Origin: Diaporthe sp. PMI_573
Lineage: Eukaryota > Ascomycota > Sordariomycetes > Diaporthales > Diaporthaceae
DNA length: 64,000 nucleotides
Direction: 5' to 3'
Assembly: GCA_021399435.1 (NCBI GenBank)
Contig: JAJTUP010000100.1
Coordinates: 124,001-188,000 of the forward strand
The translations under genes and the position numbers were made by a program. Shown here piece after piece: positions 47,176-57,304 of this stretch. Every line of letters starts with the position of its first letter. Position 1 is the stretch's first letter. The notes beneath the pieces are model-generated. The model saw nothing but the letters and a program-made list of their open reading frames with translations. It ran no database searches and was not told the origin of the DNA.

Positions 47176-48069
47176 TCACGGGCCTGTCTCAGCAGGATCG
47201 AGCTTCGCGATCTTGGCTGGCTTGCGAGGCCCCAAGGCTGACCCCTCGACGCCTTCCTCTCGCTTGTCTTCCCAGGGAGAGGCAGCCCTGTCTCGCACAC
47301 CGTTGGGCAGAGCACCGCCTGTGGCTGTGCCTCGGCGATGCTCAACACGCTTGCTCAGGATTTCGTACTCGGGTGTCTTGACCTTTCCGCCCCTGAGGGT
47401 CCTGGGCCGAGGGCTGATCCCATCCCTCACGAAGCCACACTTTTGGTAGAATTCGACAGCCCTTTTGTTGCAGGTGAAGACGGTCAACATAACCTTGTCG
47501 ACCACGTCGATGTTGTAAGCCACCGTCTCCAGCAAGCCCATCAACAGCTTCGCCAGACCGGTGCCGCGGAGCTCGGGCTCGAGATGGATCTCGTAGCAGT
47601 AGATGACGGGCTGCCCCTCCTCGATGGTGGGCATCAGGCTGGTGAAGCCCCGGAGGACGGAGCGTGCATCCTTGACCAGGATGTAGCGTAGATCCGGATG
47701 CCGCATCTCCTCCCTCTTGGCGGAGGGATCCCACCCGCGCGAAGAGCCCTCATAGTCTCTCTGGCTTGTCGCTCGGACGAGTGAGAAGCAGGCATCGAGC
47801 TCAGGGTTGGTCATGGTCCTGCGAGGCTGGCAGAGGCAGAGGCTGTAGGTACTGCCTGTGCTTGGGTCGTCCCAGGTTGGGCTCCATGGTGCCCTTGGCG
47901 CATAGGGGCTGTTCCAAGAATTCAACTCATCAGGTACTGAACTTCATGGGTCGGACGTTTGGAGGTTGTCTAACATGAGAAGGAAGTCCTGGATGAAGTG
48001 GTCGTCTGTCTTGCGGTTGGCCGCCTGGAGGGCTTGTTCCATCTGCTCGAGGCGCCTACGTCGTTTCAT
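47176..48069 (-). CDS. NAT4: NAT4-type N-alpha-acetyltransferase (NatD, histone H4/H2A)
   Basis: The main exon is open on the minus strand from about 47925 to 47176 and encodes a GNAT fold. It contains WDPSAKREEMRHPDLRYILV, then YCYEIHLEPELRGTGLAKLLM with the acetyl-CoA R/QxxGxG/A loop, then VMLTVFTCNKRAVEFYQKCGF, all typical of NatD. NatD acetylates the N-terminal Ser of histones H4 and H2A. An upstream stretch from an ATG at 48069 encodes MKRRRRLEQ...ANRKTDDHFIQDFL, the basic lead-in common in fungal NAT4. It is probably exon 1, joined through a short intron in about 47963-47915 whose exact borders I could not settle. A basic C-terminal tail of about 60 residues extends beyond the catalytic domain. 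Confidence 0.82.
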
Positions 48070-48514
48070 CCCGTGCTAGAGTCGACGGCGGAAGAAGGTG
48101 GCAAAGAGACCGAACAGGGCAGGGACGGCAGGAGTAATGCTGGATGGTGGATGGACTTGCCCATTGTGTTGTCGGCCGTGAGTCGCGGACTGTCCAGCAG
48201 CGACGTGGGTAAGAAAACGCGCTGGGTGAGGAGGCCGGCGCGTCAAGGGCGGACCGACCCCTGTCCGAGTGCCGCGGTCGCTCCAGAGCACGTACTGACC
48301 AAGTGCTAACAGTACATGGGTAGTAGGTGGGTACCTGAGGTACCTAGGAACTTAGGTAGCCTGGTAGGTAGGCAGGTAAGTTTCCACCGCTGTAGACCAC
48401 GGCAGAGGCACGGCCTGCCACAGCACAGCAGCGGGACTACTGTGGTCGAAGACTTCCACTCCGTAGGCGGGACATGTACCACGCACAGAAAAACCCCCGA
48501 TCGGTTCTGGCTCA
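48070..48514. promoter_or_regulatory. Divergent promoter region of NAT4-like and LYRM2-like genes
   Basis: 445 bp between two divergent starts. It contains a cluster of GGTACC and CCTAGG palindromes (48330-48378). No defined regulator site. Confidence 0.4.
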
Positions 48515-48990
48515 ATGAGGGCATTCAGGCTGTTTCCGCAGCGCCAGCTCCGCTGCTATGCCCACCGTCCTGGTCGCGCACGCCCTCCGAGGCTGGGCCA
48601 GACAGTCAGCCTTGATCATGTACGTACGGGCGCTCCCCATCACGCAGGCCGGAACAAAGACGCTGATGCACTGTGCCTTGTGCCTGCAGTTCCTCCAACG
48701 CTCCCGTGTCCTGGCCCTCTACCGGACCGTTTTGCGTGGCACCCGCAGGATAACTGATCACAAGGCCCGCGACGAGACGAGGCTCTTCGCAAGGCAAGAG
48801 ATCGAGAGGCACCGCCACGTCCAAGACCTGGTCTGCCAGCCCCTTGTCCCCTCGTCACCGCCCGCAAGACAGCCTCTTTCCCACGGGATTCTTACTGACA
48901 AGGCCACAATCACAGCAGCACATCCGGTACCTGCTGTCCACGGGCAAGACGCAGTGGGAGGGCTTGGAACGCTTCATTGACGGTATGTGA
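48515..48990 (+). CDS. LYRM2: LYR motif protein, LYRM2-like (105 aa)
   Basis: Three exons in phase: 48515-48619, 48690-48830, 48919-48990 (318 bp). The N-terminus is basic and aromatic (MRAFRLFPQRQLRCYAHR), consistent with mitochondrial import. The splice between exons 1 and 2 joins VSLDH to FLQRSRVLALYRTVLRGTRRI, with the LYR tripeptide that binds acyl carrier protein or iron-sulphur cluster machinery. The C-terminus HIRYLLSTGKTQWEGLERFI matches LYRM2, reported in animals to support complex I assembly. The donor of intron 2 (GTCTGC) is unusual, but the frame and the conserved join support it. The stop codon lies 346 bp from the convergent bL36m gene. Confidence 0.9.
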
Positions 48991-49335
48991 CCGCCTTCGC
49001 GAGGCATCGGCCCGGCGCAGCCTTCTGTATATACTACGTACGTGTGTGTTTCGAATCGATGGCTGTCAGTCCTGCCCTCCACTCCAGGTGCCATGATAAT
49101 CGAGTATGGTGTATGTGCATGCTCCTTGACTGCCCACCCAACTGTCCCTGCCACTCAAACTCACTGCCTGGTCCCACCAATGACATCTCATCTCAATTGC
49201 ACTGGGCCCCGGAACCCCGTCCACGTGTGGCCGCAACCGTGGCCCGCACACAGATCTCGACCCTGCCTGTCTGCCCGCCTCCTTGCCCGGGCCGCAAGGC
49301 CATGTGTTTAGACGCCAAATCCATCCCGCAATCAC
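48991..49335. other. Convergent intergenic region
   Basis: Lies between the 3' ends of the LYRM2-like and bL36m genes; no feature was seen. Confidence 0.4.
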
Positions 49336-49816
49336 CTATGCCCCTTGACGTTGTTTGTGCCTGGGATTCGCGCTGCATATGACATATCGGTACCCATTTC
49401 CTCTCTTGCCCTTTTTCCGTCGTACGATCTGTGAAGACCCAGTCAGCCATCACATCGCCCGGTCGCATCATGCTCCAAGACAGCGCCTCTGCGGCCTGGA
49501 AGCGTACCTTGCAATGCTCGCAGCGCTTCTTGATTGAACTGTGCACTTTCATCCCACGGGTCTGCTGTTGAAGCGCAGTGATAGCCAAGGGTCTGGCAAC
49601 GGGCCTTGTCACAACGGAGAGGGCGTATGTTGGCGCCATGCTCGAGGAAATGGAGCGGCCCTGACGAACACCTGCGTGTAGTCGAAGGGGGGCCGGGGTG
49701 GCGATGGTCGGGCGCGATGCGGACGAGGATAGGTAAAGGTCGCGCAGGCTGCTGGCGAGCCGTGATATGGAGGAAGAGGCGCGCATACACCGCGAGATGG
49801 AAACGTTGCTGGCCAT
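49336..49816 (-). CDS. RTC6: Mitochondrial ribosomal protein bL36m (133 aa)
   Basis: Two exons: 49816-49508 and 49428-49336 (402 bp). The last 37 or so residues are the whole bacterial-type L36 fold. They begin at MKVHSSIKKRCEHCK, continue after the intron with IVRRKKGKRGNGYRYVICSANPRHKQRQG, and have the C-x2-C ... C ... H zinc-binding pattern. The preceding roughly 95 residues are Ser/Arg/Ala-rich with few acidic residues, as expected of a mitochondrial presequence plus fungal extension. It belongs to the large mitoribosomal subunit. The intron splits the zinc ribbon between its two Cys pairs. The start is the first ATG of the frame. Confidence 0.93.
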
Positions 49817-51317
49817 CTTGAAGCTCAGGACTGTTGGCAAGGCCCAGCGTCGCGATGTTAGAGAGCACCTGTGTCCAGCGGGATCGAGACGGAACCTCCG
49901 CGTTCTGGGGTGGAAATCTGCCAGTGCCTGCCACCCGCCTTTGGGGTGGAGCTCACAGGGTTAGGGGTGTCCCAGAGTCCCGTCCCCTTCCGGGCTTAGT
50001 GTGCTATCCCGCAACTGCTCGCACAGTGGACAATCCTCAAAATTTGGGAACAGCTTGTTTGCAGTTGACCGAAGGGCCAATATCTGCGGCGACGAGGTGA
50101 AAGCCCAGCGAGATTTCCGCAGCGGCGTCTGTGCCCCTTGGGATCACTTTCGCAGCCCACAATGTGCGGTGAGTAGTGAGAGGGGGGCAACGGGCACCCC
50201 ATCCGGTGCTGGGTTCGGCGGGCCCCACCGAAATTGTTCGGCGCAGGCGCCGAAGTCCACGGCCCTGCGCGGCTGCGTTCTTGTGGCATCGATGCACGCA
50301 TACATTCATACAGGGGACATAAAAAGATAGTCAGTCTCTCTTTCAGACATCTCGACGTCCAAGAATCACGGACGCACACGAAAAGAAAAAGAAAAATACT
50401 CCAGACATGGAACAAGTGCCGACTACAATGTGCGCCGTGGTGGCGCCGAAGCGGTGCAGGCCGGACGGGTCCTTATTCAAATGCACGCAGCAGCGATCCA
50501 GACAGGCGACTGCCAGTTTGCCAGCGGCAGCGCCGGGATGTTTTACGTCCATTCGGCCAGTAGCCACACCCGTCTTCGTATACAAGCATATGCCTTTGAA
50601 CATGTATGAACAGCATAACGGCAGAACAACCAATGGCCGAGTCTGGCAGGGTACCTGCCACTCATGAGGCCGAGGAAGGGTGTCATTGCTGCCATCCTGG
50701 CGATCCCACCGTCGCAGGAGCTGAGGGCGTCGATGGGGCGCGAGTTCGTGCCGCTGTGGGTGTGCTGGATGCTTGTTCTGGCACTTGGAGAGGGCCGGGG
50801 AGGCGATTGCGACGGGGCAGGTCAGAGCAGTCACGACAGTAGTGCCTGTGGACGGCATGGATGCGGTCAAGAAAGGGTGCTAGGAGGTGCGAACGCTGAA
50901 GGGCGGGTCCCGTCCGCGAACCCCTGCCGACGCGCCCAAACCTGCCCTGACTGCCTTTGGGACCTTGGTCGCGCTAGCTAAATTGAAATCGCGCCAGCCC
51001 TTCCAATTGCCCACTGCCCACTCCCGCACGGTCGCGTCGCCCCAGCCCCAGGCCCGCCAGCCAGCCCACCACCTGTGCTTCGAGCTGGGAATAGTTGCAC
51101 CTCTCCTGCCCACCTACCCCTTCCTGCGCACACGTACATGAGCAAGGCAGGGGCCCTCCCGCGTGACAGTGTCGCCTGCTCCAAACAATCGATTGGCCTC
51201 CTTCGCCATATGCCCCGTGCCAACGAGGGATTGAGTGACCATACCGCGACCACGACCCGACCCAGACCGCGACCACGACCCAATCAAGCCCAGTCACAGC
51301 CAAACAAACCTGTCACG
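49817..51317. other. Intergenic region containing an oxidoreductase relic
   Basis: Holds the MDR pseudogene at 50407-50910. Close to the next gene there is GACC/CGAC-rich simple sequence (51240-51290). No intact gene was seen. Confidence 0.45.
50407..50910 (+). pseudogene. Degraded medium-chain dehydrogenase/reductase (quinone oxidoreductase-like) relic
   Basis: Fragments of an MDR protein occur in order but in different frames. One frame starts MEQVPTTMCAVVAPK, like the N-terminus of zinc-independent MDR enzymes. Another frame (about 50450-50540) reads GRVLIQMHAAAIQTGDCQ, matching the conserved VLVRVHAAxINPxD strand. From about 50665 GVIAAILAIPPSQEL is followed in another frame by EAIATGQVRAVTTVVPVDGMDAVKKG, like the C-terminal region. 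The whole NAD(P)-binding middle is missing and frameshifts separate the pieces. The match is by eye and each fragment is short. Confidence 0.45.
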
Positions 51318-52211
51318 ATGCTGCTCAAACGCAAGCGGTCGGATGATGAGCTCTCGTCCTTCAGCAGCTCGTCCCCGCTCAAGTCCGCCACCGCCGGCGA
51401 CGTCGCCACCCTGGACATGGACGTCGACATGGACATGAACCCGGACACGGACACGCATGTCGACACGGGCATCGACAGCCCCCTCTCCGCCATGACCATC
51501 CGCTCCCCAGGCCGCTCATGCACGCCCTCCCACCTGCCCAGCCGGACCCTCAAGCGCCTGCGCAACGGACGCCCCTCGGACCACGAGGTTCACCGTAAGT
51601 CAGGCGACGGCGCCGTCTCTCCTCCACAGGGCCCATTCCTGTCGTGGGGTATGTTCCCAGACTCACTCTTGCGTCGTGTTCGGGCGTCTACAGAGAACAC
51701 CTTGCAAATGCTGTACCGCGCCCAGCAACGGCCCCAGCAACGGCCCCAGCAGCCCCAGCATGTCTTCTCACCCCCGCCCGCCGCCAGCTCCTCTTTCGCG
51801 CCATCTCCTGTCCCCTCTGTCCAGCCGCACTCACCTGCGGCACCCGCTCCCGCGCAGAGCCAGCGTTCATTGCACAGCTTCTGGAACATCCCTTCCAGCC
51901 ACCAGTCCTCGCCGGGTCCGGCCCTGTCCTCTGCTCTGGGCCCCCCTGTCGACGCAATCGTTGACCAACCCACCACCTGTGACGACTGCGGCGTTGAGCT
52001 GGGGGGTGAAGATGCAGCAGTCGATGATGGGTACGGTTTTGAGACATACATCAGTTCCTGCAGCCTGTGTTGCAAGGCTGTGTGCTTTTCGTGCTCCGTC
52101 AGTAACCTGGGTGAGCAGCGACGGTGTCTGGTCTGCGCTGGCAAGGAAGACAGACAAAAGAGGTGGGTCAACACCACTGGCTGGGCCCCGGAGCCTATGG
52201 CGGTTTATTAG
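51318..52211 (+). CDS. Conserved-looking cysteine-rich protein of unknown function (264 aa)
   Basis: Two exons in phase: 51318-51594 and 51694-52211 (795 bp). The 99-bp intron has no stop in frame, so a longer unspliced reading is possible, but its GTAAGT and CTACAG signals are good. The N-terminus is MLLKRKRSDDELSS followed by an Asp/Met/Thr-rich repeat (bases 51415-51470). A basic HLPSRTLKRLRNGRPSDHEVH segment leads to a LQMLYRAQQ motif with Pro-Gln repeats. The C-terminal third has CDDCGVEL, CSLCCKAVCFSCSV and CLVC, so eight or more Cys that could bind two zinc ions. It is probably nuclear. I do not recognise a named family. Confidence 0.75.
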   Translation: MLLKRKRSDDELSSFSSSSPLKSATAGDVATLDMDVDMDMNPDTDTHVDTGIDSPLSAMTIRSPGRSCTPSHLPSRTLKRLRNGRPSDHEVHRKSGDGAVSPPQGPFLSWGMFPDSLLRRVRASTENTLQMLYRAQQRPQQRPQQPQHVFSPPPAASSSFAPSPVPSVQPHSPAAPAPAQSQRSLHSFWNIPSSHQSSPGPALSSALGPPVDAIVDQPTTCDDCGVELGGEDAAVDDGYGFETYISSCSLCCKAVCFSCSVSNLGEQRRCLVCAGKEDRQKRWVNTTGWAPEPMAVY

Positions 52212-52969
52212 TCAGGCGCAGATGCGTCCTATGGAGGCGATCGTGGTGGTCAGTCATGGAGGAGCACGGCGTTCATTTGGGAAAGAGAGTTCAAAATCAG
52301 TCAGGGGAACAAGTGCGGCGCTACGGAATCTGCTTTGGCTTGCGGCCATACTGGCCCTGTATTATATTGAGGACCACGGTAGCTTGCAAATGACACGTCT
52401 TGCTATTGACTTGGACAAATTTCACTCGGCGCTACACGTGTCGGTCTATCTTGCGAGCTTGTGCCGTCCTGGTTGTTGCCTTGAGGATCAACTCCTCCAA
52501 ACACAATGAGGTAACATGAGCACTTGGTCGCCGCAGTGCCACAGACTAATGCTGCCTCATATGGCAAGGGTCTCTGGATGCTGGATGGCTTATAGAAACT
52601 ATGGCATCGACCTTTGGGCCCTAGTGAAACGTTGTAGGCATGTTGCGCCTGCCACAGCTTCTCGATCACGGTGCTCCATTCTCGTAGAATATAGCATGTG
52701 GACATGAGACTACTTACCTATAGGTGGGCTGGTGGGCTAGAAGTGCAGGGGTACTAATACGGTACGTACCCACACTGCGGTACGCGCCGGGGGTCTGGAT
52801 AGCTTGATGTTGAGTGCCAGGGCTACCTACGGCTTGGCCCCCGGTACCCCGGGCCCCGGGAGGTGCTCGCGGGGTACCAGACAGCTCACAGGCACACCAC
52901 CGCCTTTGAAGGTCCATATCCCTCTTCACTCACCCCGTTGAGAATCCTAGAGCACCGCCTGTCACTCTC

Positions 52970-53001
<32 letters not shown>

Positions 53002-53085
53002 CACCCACATACTCACTCACACCCACAGCAATAGAGGCAGAGAGAGAGAGAGGGACGGGAGCACACTCCAGCACATAACTTCAGC
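52212..53085. other. Intergenic region with microsatellites
   Basis: Contains a GGCA repeat of about eight copies (52971-53002), an AG run near 53040, and GGTACC-type palindromes near 52755 and 52845. The repeats lie in the probable 5' leader of the MEMO1-like gene. Confidence 0.5.
52971..53002 (+). repeat. (GGCA)8 microsatellite
   Basis: Perfect tetranucleotide repeat 84 bp before the MEMO1-like start codon. Confidence 0.9.
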
Positions 53086-54124
53086 ATGCCTCAACGTGGA
53101 ACCCGCGAGGCTACCCATGCCGGCAGCTGGTACGAAGGCAGACCTGAGGCATTGTCACGCCAACTTGATGGTTTCCTCGAAAAGGTGCCCACGGCGATAG
53201 GCGGCAAGCAGCTACCCATCCCCAGGTCCAGGATCATCATAGCCCCGTAAGTCCCCCCCTTGCCTTTCCTGCCTTCGTGCCCCCTTCCACCGCTCTCGAA
53301 GCTGATTGTATCCGTCTAGACATGCAGGCTACTCTTACTCTGGCCCCTGTGCCGCCTGGGCGTACAAGTCCCTCGATCTATCCGCTGCCAAGCGTGTCTT
53401 CGTCCTGGGGCCTTCCCACACCTATTACCTGAAGGGGTGTGCACTAAGCACCTTCGCAAGCTACGAGACGCCCTTCGGCAAGCTGAAGGTGGACGTCCAG
53501 ACGGTCGAGGCGTTGCGAGAGACGGGCAAATTCAGCGACATCCCTGCGTCGAGCGACGAGGATGAGCACAGCCTGGAGATGCACTTGCCCTACATATGGA
53601 AGAGGCTGGAGCAGACGCATGGCGATTGCGGTCCGGAGGAGTATCCACCTATCGTGCCTATCCTGGTCGGCGACAACAACGGTGCCAAGGAGAAGGAGTT
53701 CGGCCAGTTGCTGGCCAGGTACCTCGAGGACCCGGGCAATGCATTCGTGGTGTCTTCGGACTTCTGCCACTGGGGATCACGCTTCTCGTACACGGCCTAC
53801 GTCCCGTCCGCGGACAAGCTGGATCAGTTGAGGGTTCTTTCGAGGAGAGCAGCGGATACGGAGACGCCCATCCACGAAGGTATCAAGGTACTGGATGAGC
53901 TGGCCATGGAAGCGGTTGCTTCGGGGGAACATGACAAGTTCGTCGAAAATCTCAAGGTTACTAAGAACACAGTATGCGGGCGTCACCCTATCGGCGTGAC
54001 GATGGCAGCTATGGAAGCTGTTGGCGCGGGGCCTTTCCAGTTCCTGCGATACGAGAGGAGCAGTCTGGTGGAGAGGCTCGACGATTCGAGTGTCAGTTAC
54101 GCATCATTCTACGCCATCGCATGA
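53086..54124 (+). CDS. MHO1: MEMO1 / Mho1 family protein (321 aa)
   Basis: Two exons in phase: 53086-53246 and 53320-54124 (966 bp). It starts MPQRGTREATHAGSWY, the conserved opening of MEMO proteins. The splice creates IAPHAGYSYSGP, then GPSHTYYLKGC, EHSLEMHLPYIW, VVSSDFCHWGSRFSY and CGRHPIG, covering the His and Cys residues that form the metal site in MEMO1. The fold is related to class III extradiol dioxygenases. The human protein binds copper/iron and affects redox signalling and cell motility, and the yeast homologue Mho1 affects growth mode. Length and motifs are normal. Confidence 0.94.
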
Positions 54125-56460
54125 GAGAAGGCTAGCAGCAGACCATGCTGCCATCTAGTGGGTGTCCTTGGTGGTCTCCTGAGACGTTGCCACACCGATG
54201 AGACCGGCGCTCCGCAAGATAGGTGTCCACGGGTGGATGCATGTTCAAGGAATAGCAACCAACTGCTATCGAATGAAGCGAGTATCTGGACGCCCTCTCT
54301 CGATTATTCTCTATGCCTTCTGTGGAAGCAAGACACATTTTGAAAACACTCTTCTTGACGCCTTGTATCTGAGTGACAAGTTCCGTCCGCGGAACGCGTG
54401 TAGAGGCTCTTGAGCAAGGGTACTTCAAGAATGGGTTTGAAATAAGTGCAGAGCATACCGCTGGGCGTAGATTGGGATCGTATTGAACCCACACGGATGT
54501 CTTTGCTCGCTTCCGAGTGCCTGTTCCCGTTCAACTTGTCCACGCCAAACAGGCAAACTCGTGTTGCTGCTGACACCTCATCTGCTGCCGATGGCATCCC
54601 ATTTTTGCAGGATATCTGTGAAGGATGAAGAATAACATGGTATATCTCCTTCTCATCGACGTAGCATGTGACTGACCATTCACTCTGCTTGAGTGGCCAC
54701 GGAGTTTGGCTACAACATTGATACCTCGAGCCGGGTGTGCATACGATTTGTATTAACGCGGACCCGCGAAAAGCGCAATTCAAAATCCAGGAGCCAAGAC
54801 ATATGCGGGCGGATGTCGACTCCTGGCCGAGGCCTCAACGTATTCCTAGTGAGGATCGAGGCAGACTTTCAAGGCTTTTGGTCACTACTCTGCTGCAGGA
54901 ACTCTGGTTGTATTTAGCTCTGCTAGGAAAGTTCGGTTAAGAACCAGGTGAGCGACAGCTGAGCGTTGTAGCAGGGCGTGTTACACAGCTAAGCCGGGAC
55001 GAGTCACCCGGGTTACACCGGCTTTACCGCAGCGATTGCCAGCGCGCTCTCCCAGGCGACATTTTGGAAAAACCCAGCGAACCCAGAGCGCGAGACAGCA
55101 TGACGAGGTGCGGCGGAGACGAGTATCTCCATCCCATCGGAGTTGACCTGTGTGTGGTGACCAAGGGGTGCATAGGCTGGTGCCATCGGACGAAGGATGG
55201 ACGATGTGCTATCGGATACAAGCTTTGGTAGATCGGGGACAGACGAGCGGAGGATGGAAGTACGCGGCCACGCCGAGCGGGCCTCGAACTCTTGGGGGAG
55301 ACTGATTAGATGAGCAAAAGAAGCCATGGGTGGCTCTGGTGACGGCTAGCGGTCCATGACTTCGAGTAGTGCGGCGGTCAGGTCTGCAAGGGAGTGCTAT
55401 GCGGGCCGGCGGAGGGCCGGCCTTCCAGAGTGGTGGCAGGTGATAGAGCCAGGAGGCGACGGGTTCTGGGACGGGACGGGGCGGGCTGGGATCAGGTGCG
55501 TATTGTATATGCGTACAGCCCGGTGCAGGATGACTGGCTGGGCAGACGGGTCATGGTGTTGCGCGGGAGTGATTCGACCGTGTCTCAGGGCGACTTGCAA
55601 CAGGACGGGGGACCGGGACCGAGACCAGGAACTGACTGGGCCAGGGGCCACCGGGAAGGCGGAGGCGGAGGCGGAGGCGGTTGTGGTGCGGTGCGGTGGA
55701 CCAAGACAGAGAGGCCAATGCCGCGTGCAGCCAGGCGCAATGTGGGATGGTGGCTGCTTCATCCCAAGTCGTGGTAATGCCTCGACAAGGTTAGTGGCGA
55801 CCAAGGGTGACAGGCAGAGCCATGTTGGGCTGAGGCTGAGCGCATTGGACGTTGGTTGCCAGTCGAGTTGCCTCGCCAGCCTGCTGTGCCAGCCGTGCCT
55901 CGCTGGCAGTAAAGCGTCTGACAGTAGGTAAATTTGGGGCCCGCAAATCATGACCTGCTTGTCAGCTTGTCTGGAACACTGCACAGAAAAGGTAGAGAGA
56001 GGGTGGGGCCATTGGGTGGCACGGTGGTAGCAGCGGGAGTGGATGTGCCGTGGTGTGGTTCATCTTTCGGCCAAACAAGTCTGGCGCCGATCGACATGAT
56101 GAAACTGGCGCCGTGGACGGCCCTGGTCCCTGCCACCTGCCTCACCAGAGTCACCACCTCGCCCGGCTCGCTGCTTTGTCGGGGGCACGCACCGGATGCA
56201 TTGAGCTGCAACGCCACTAGCAACCACTCATAGCCACCCGCCGCGGCAGTGATGGGACAGACATGCAGACTGCACCCGTCAGGCAGGCGGTGCGAGGGAA
56301 AGGGGACGGCCAAGGACCCAGATCTTAAGTGGTTATCTGCTCAGCTCGTATTGGTGGGTTGGGATGGGTGACCGGAGGTGGTAGTAATACCTAGGTAATA
56401 ATCTGATGGAGATTGCAATGGAACTCGCCATTTGGATTTGTGCCTGTGCCCGTGCCTGTG

Positions 56461-56492
<32 letters not shown>

Positions 56493-57304
56493 CAAAGAGA
56501 CAGGCTGGCAGGCGGGCGACAGTGCCCTCCCCTCACCACGCCAGACCTCATACAGCCCGTATGAGTGCCTAGAGATGCCTCATTAGGTATCGGATACACA
56601 GCGTGTTGGGCGAGTGACATGCGCACCTGCAACCTAGGTAGGTATGGTGGTATGCTGGCACTCTACCTAGGTACTCTACACTAGCACACTAGAATCGAGA
56701 GGTGCGAGTTTGGGTTTGTTCCAAGCCTGTCGCAGCCAATCTCGCAGGCCCCAGACCCTGGCAGCCAGTCCCAGATTTGCCCACCGGGGGCCCAGACTGC
56801 CACACTGCGAGTCCCTGTCCTCCCGCCTCTTCTCTTCAGCTTGCCTCTGCCGTCGCCCAACTCGCACCCCACCCACCTGCATTCGACCTACCAAAGCATC
56901 GACTTTCCTTTTTCCCCTACACGCTCCCCTTTTCCCTTTCAGCCCCGTCGTTTTATCCTCCGTTTCCTATCCATTACTTTACTTTACTTTACTTTACTTT
57001 ACTCTATCTTGCCTTACACTACCTTGGGCCTCACTTTGGACGACGCAGCAGGGCACACAAGACAGCAACACCACGGGGCACGCACGACATTGCCCAATTC
57101 CCTAGTCTCTGTTCTGCTCGTGTCTTCGGCATCGATCCTGACGACCTCGACGCACCGCACCCGCGCATCACAGCCACCGGACTACATCCGCGTCTCCTTC
57201 TCGTCCCCGGCACCGACGACCTCGCTACCGCTTGTCGCCGATCGCCAGCTCTCTACGCCCATCAAGCGTCACTCCGCCGCCTCACCAATTCAATTCCATC
57301 CATC
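54125..57304. other. Long intergenic region, no convincing gene
   Basis: About 3.2 kb. A minus-strand frame at 55327-55013 (104 codons, MASFAHLISLPQEF start) is open and could be a small gene but resembles nothing I know. There is a GGAGGC repeat (55650-55685), a GTGCCY hexamer repeat (56440-56493), CCTAGG palindromes (56386, 56634, 56669) and an ACTTT pentamer repeat (56974-57002) in the probable leader of the syntaxin gene. Confidence 0.5.
56440..56493 (+). repeat. GTGCCY hexanucleotide repeat
   Basis: About nine tandem units alternating GTGCCT and GTGCCC. Confidence 0.9.

Noticed and set aside
49193..49840. Single-exon 215-codon reading of the bL36m gene
   Set aside because: It runs through the intron and loses the second half of the zinc ribbon; the spliced form restores the full L36 fold.
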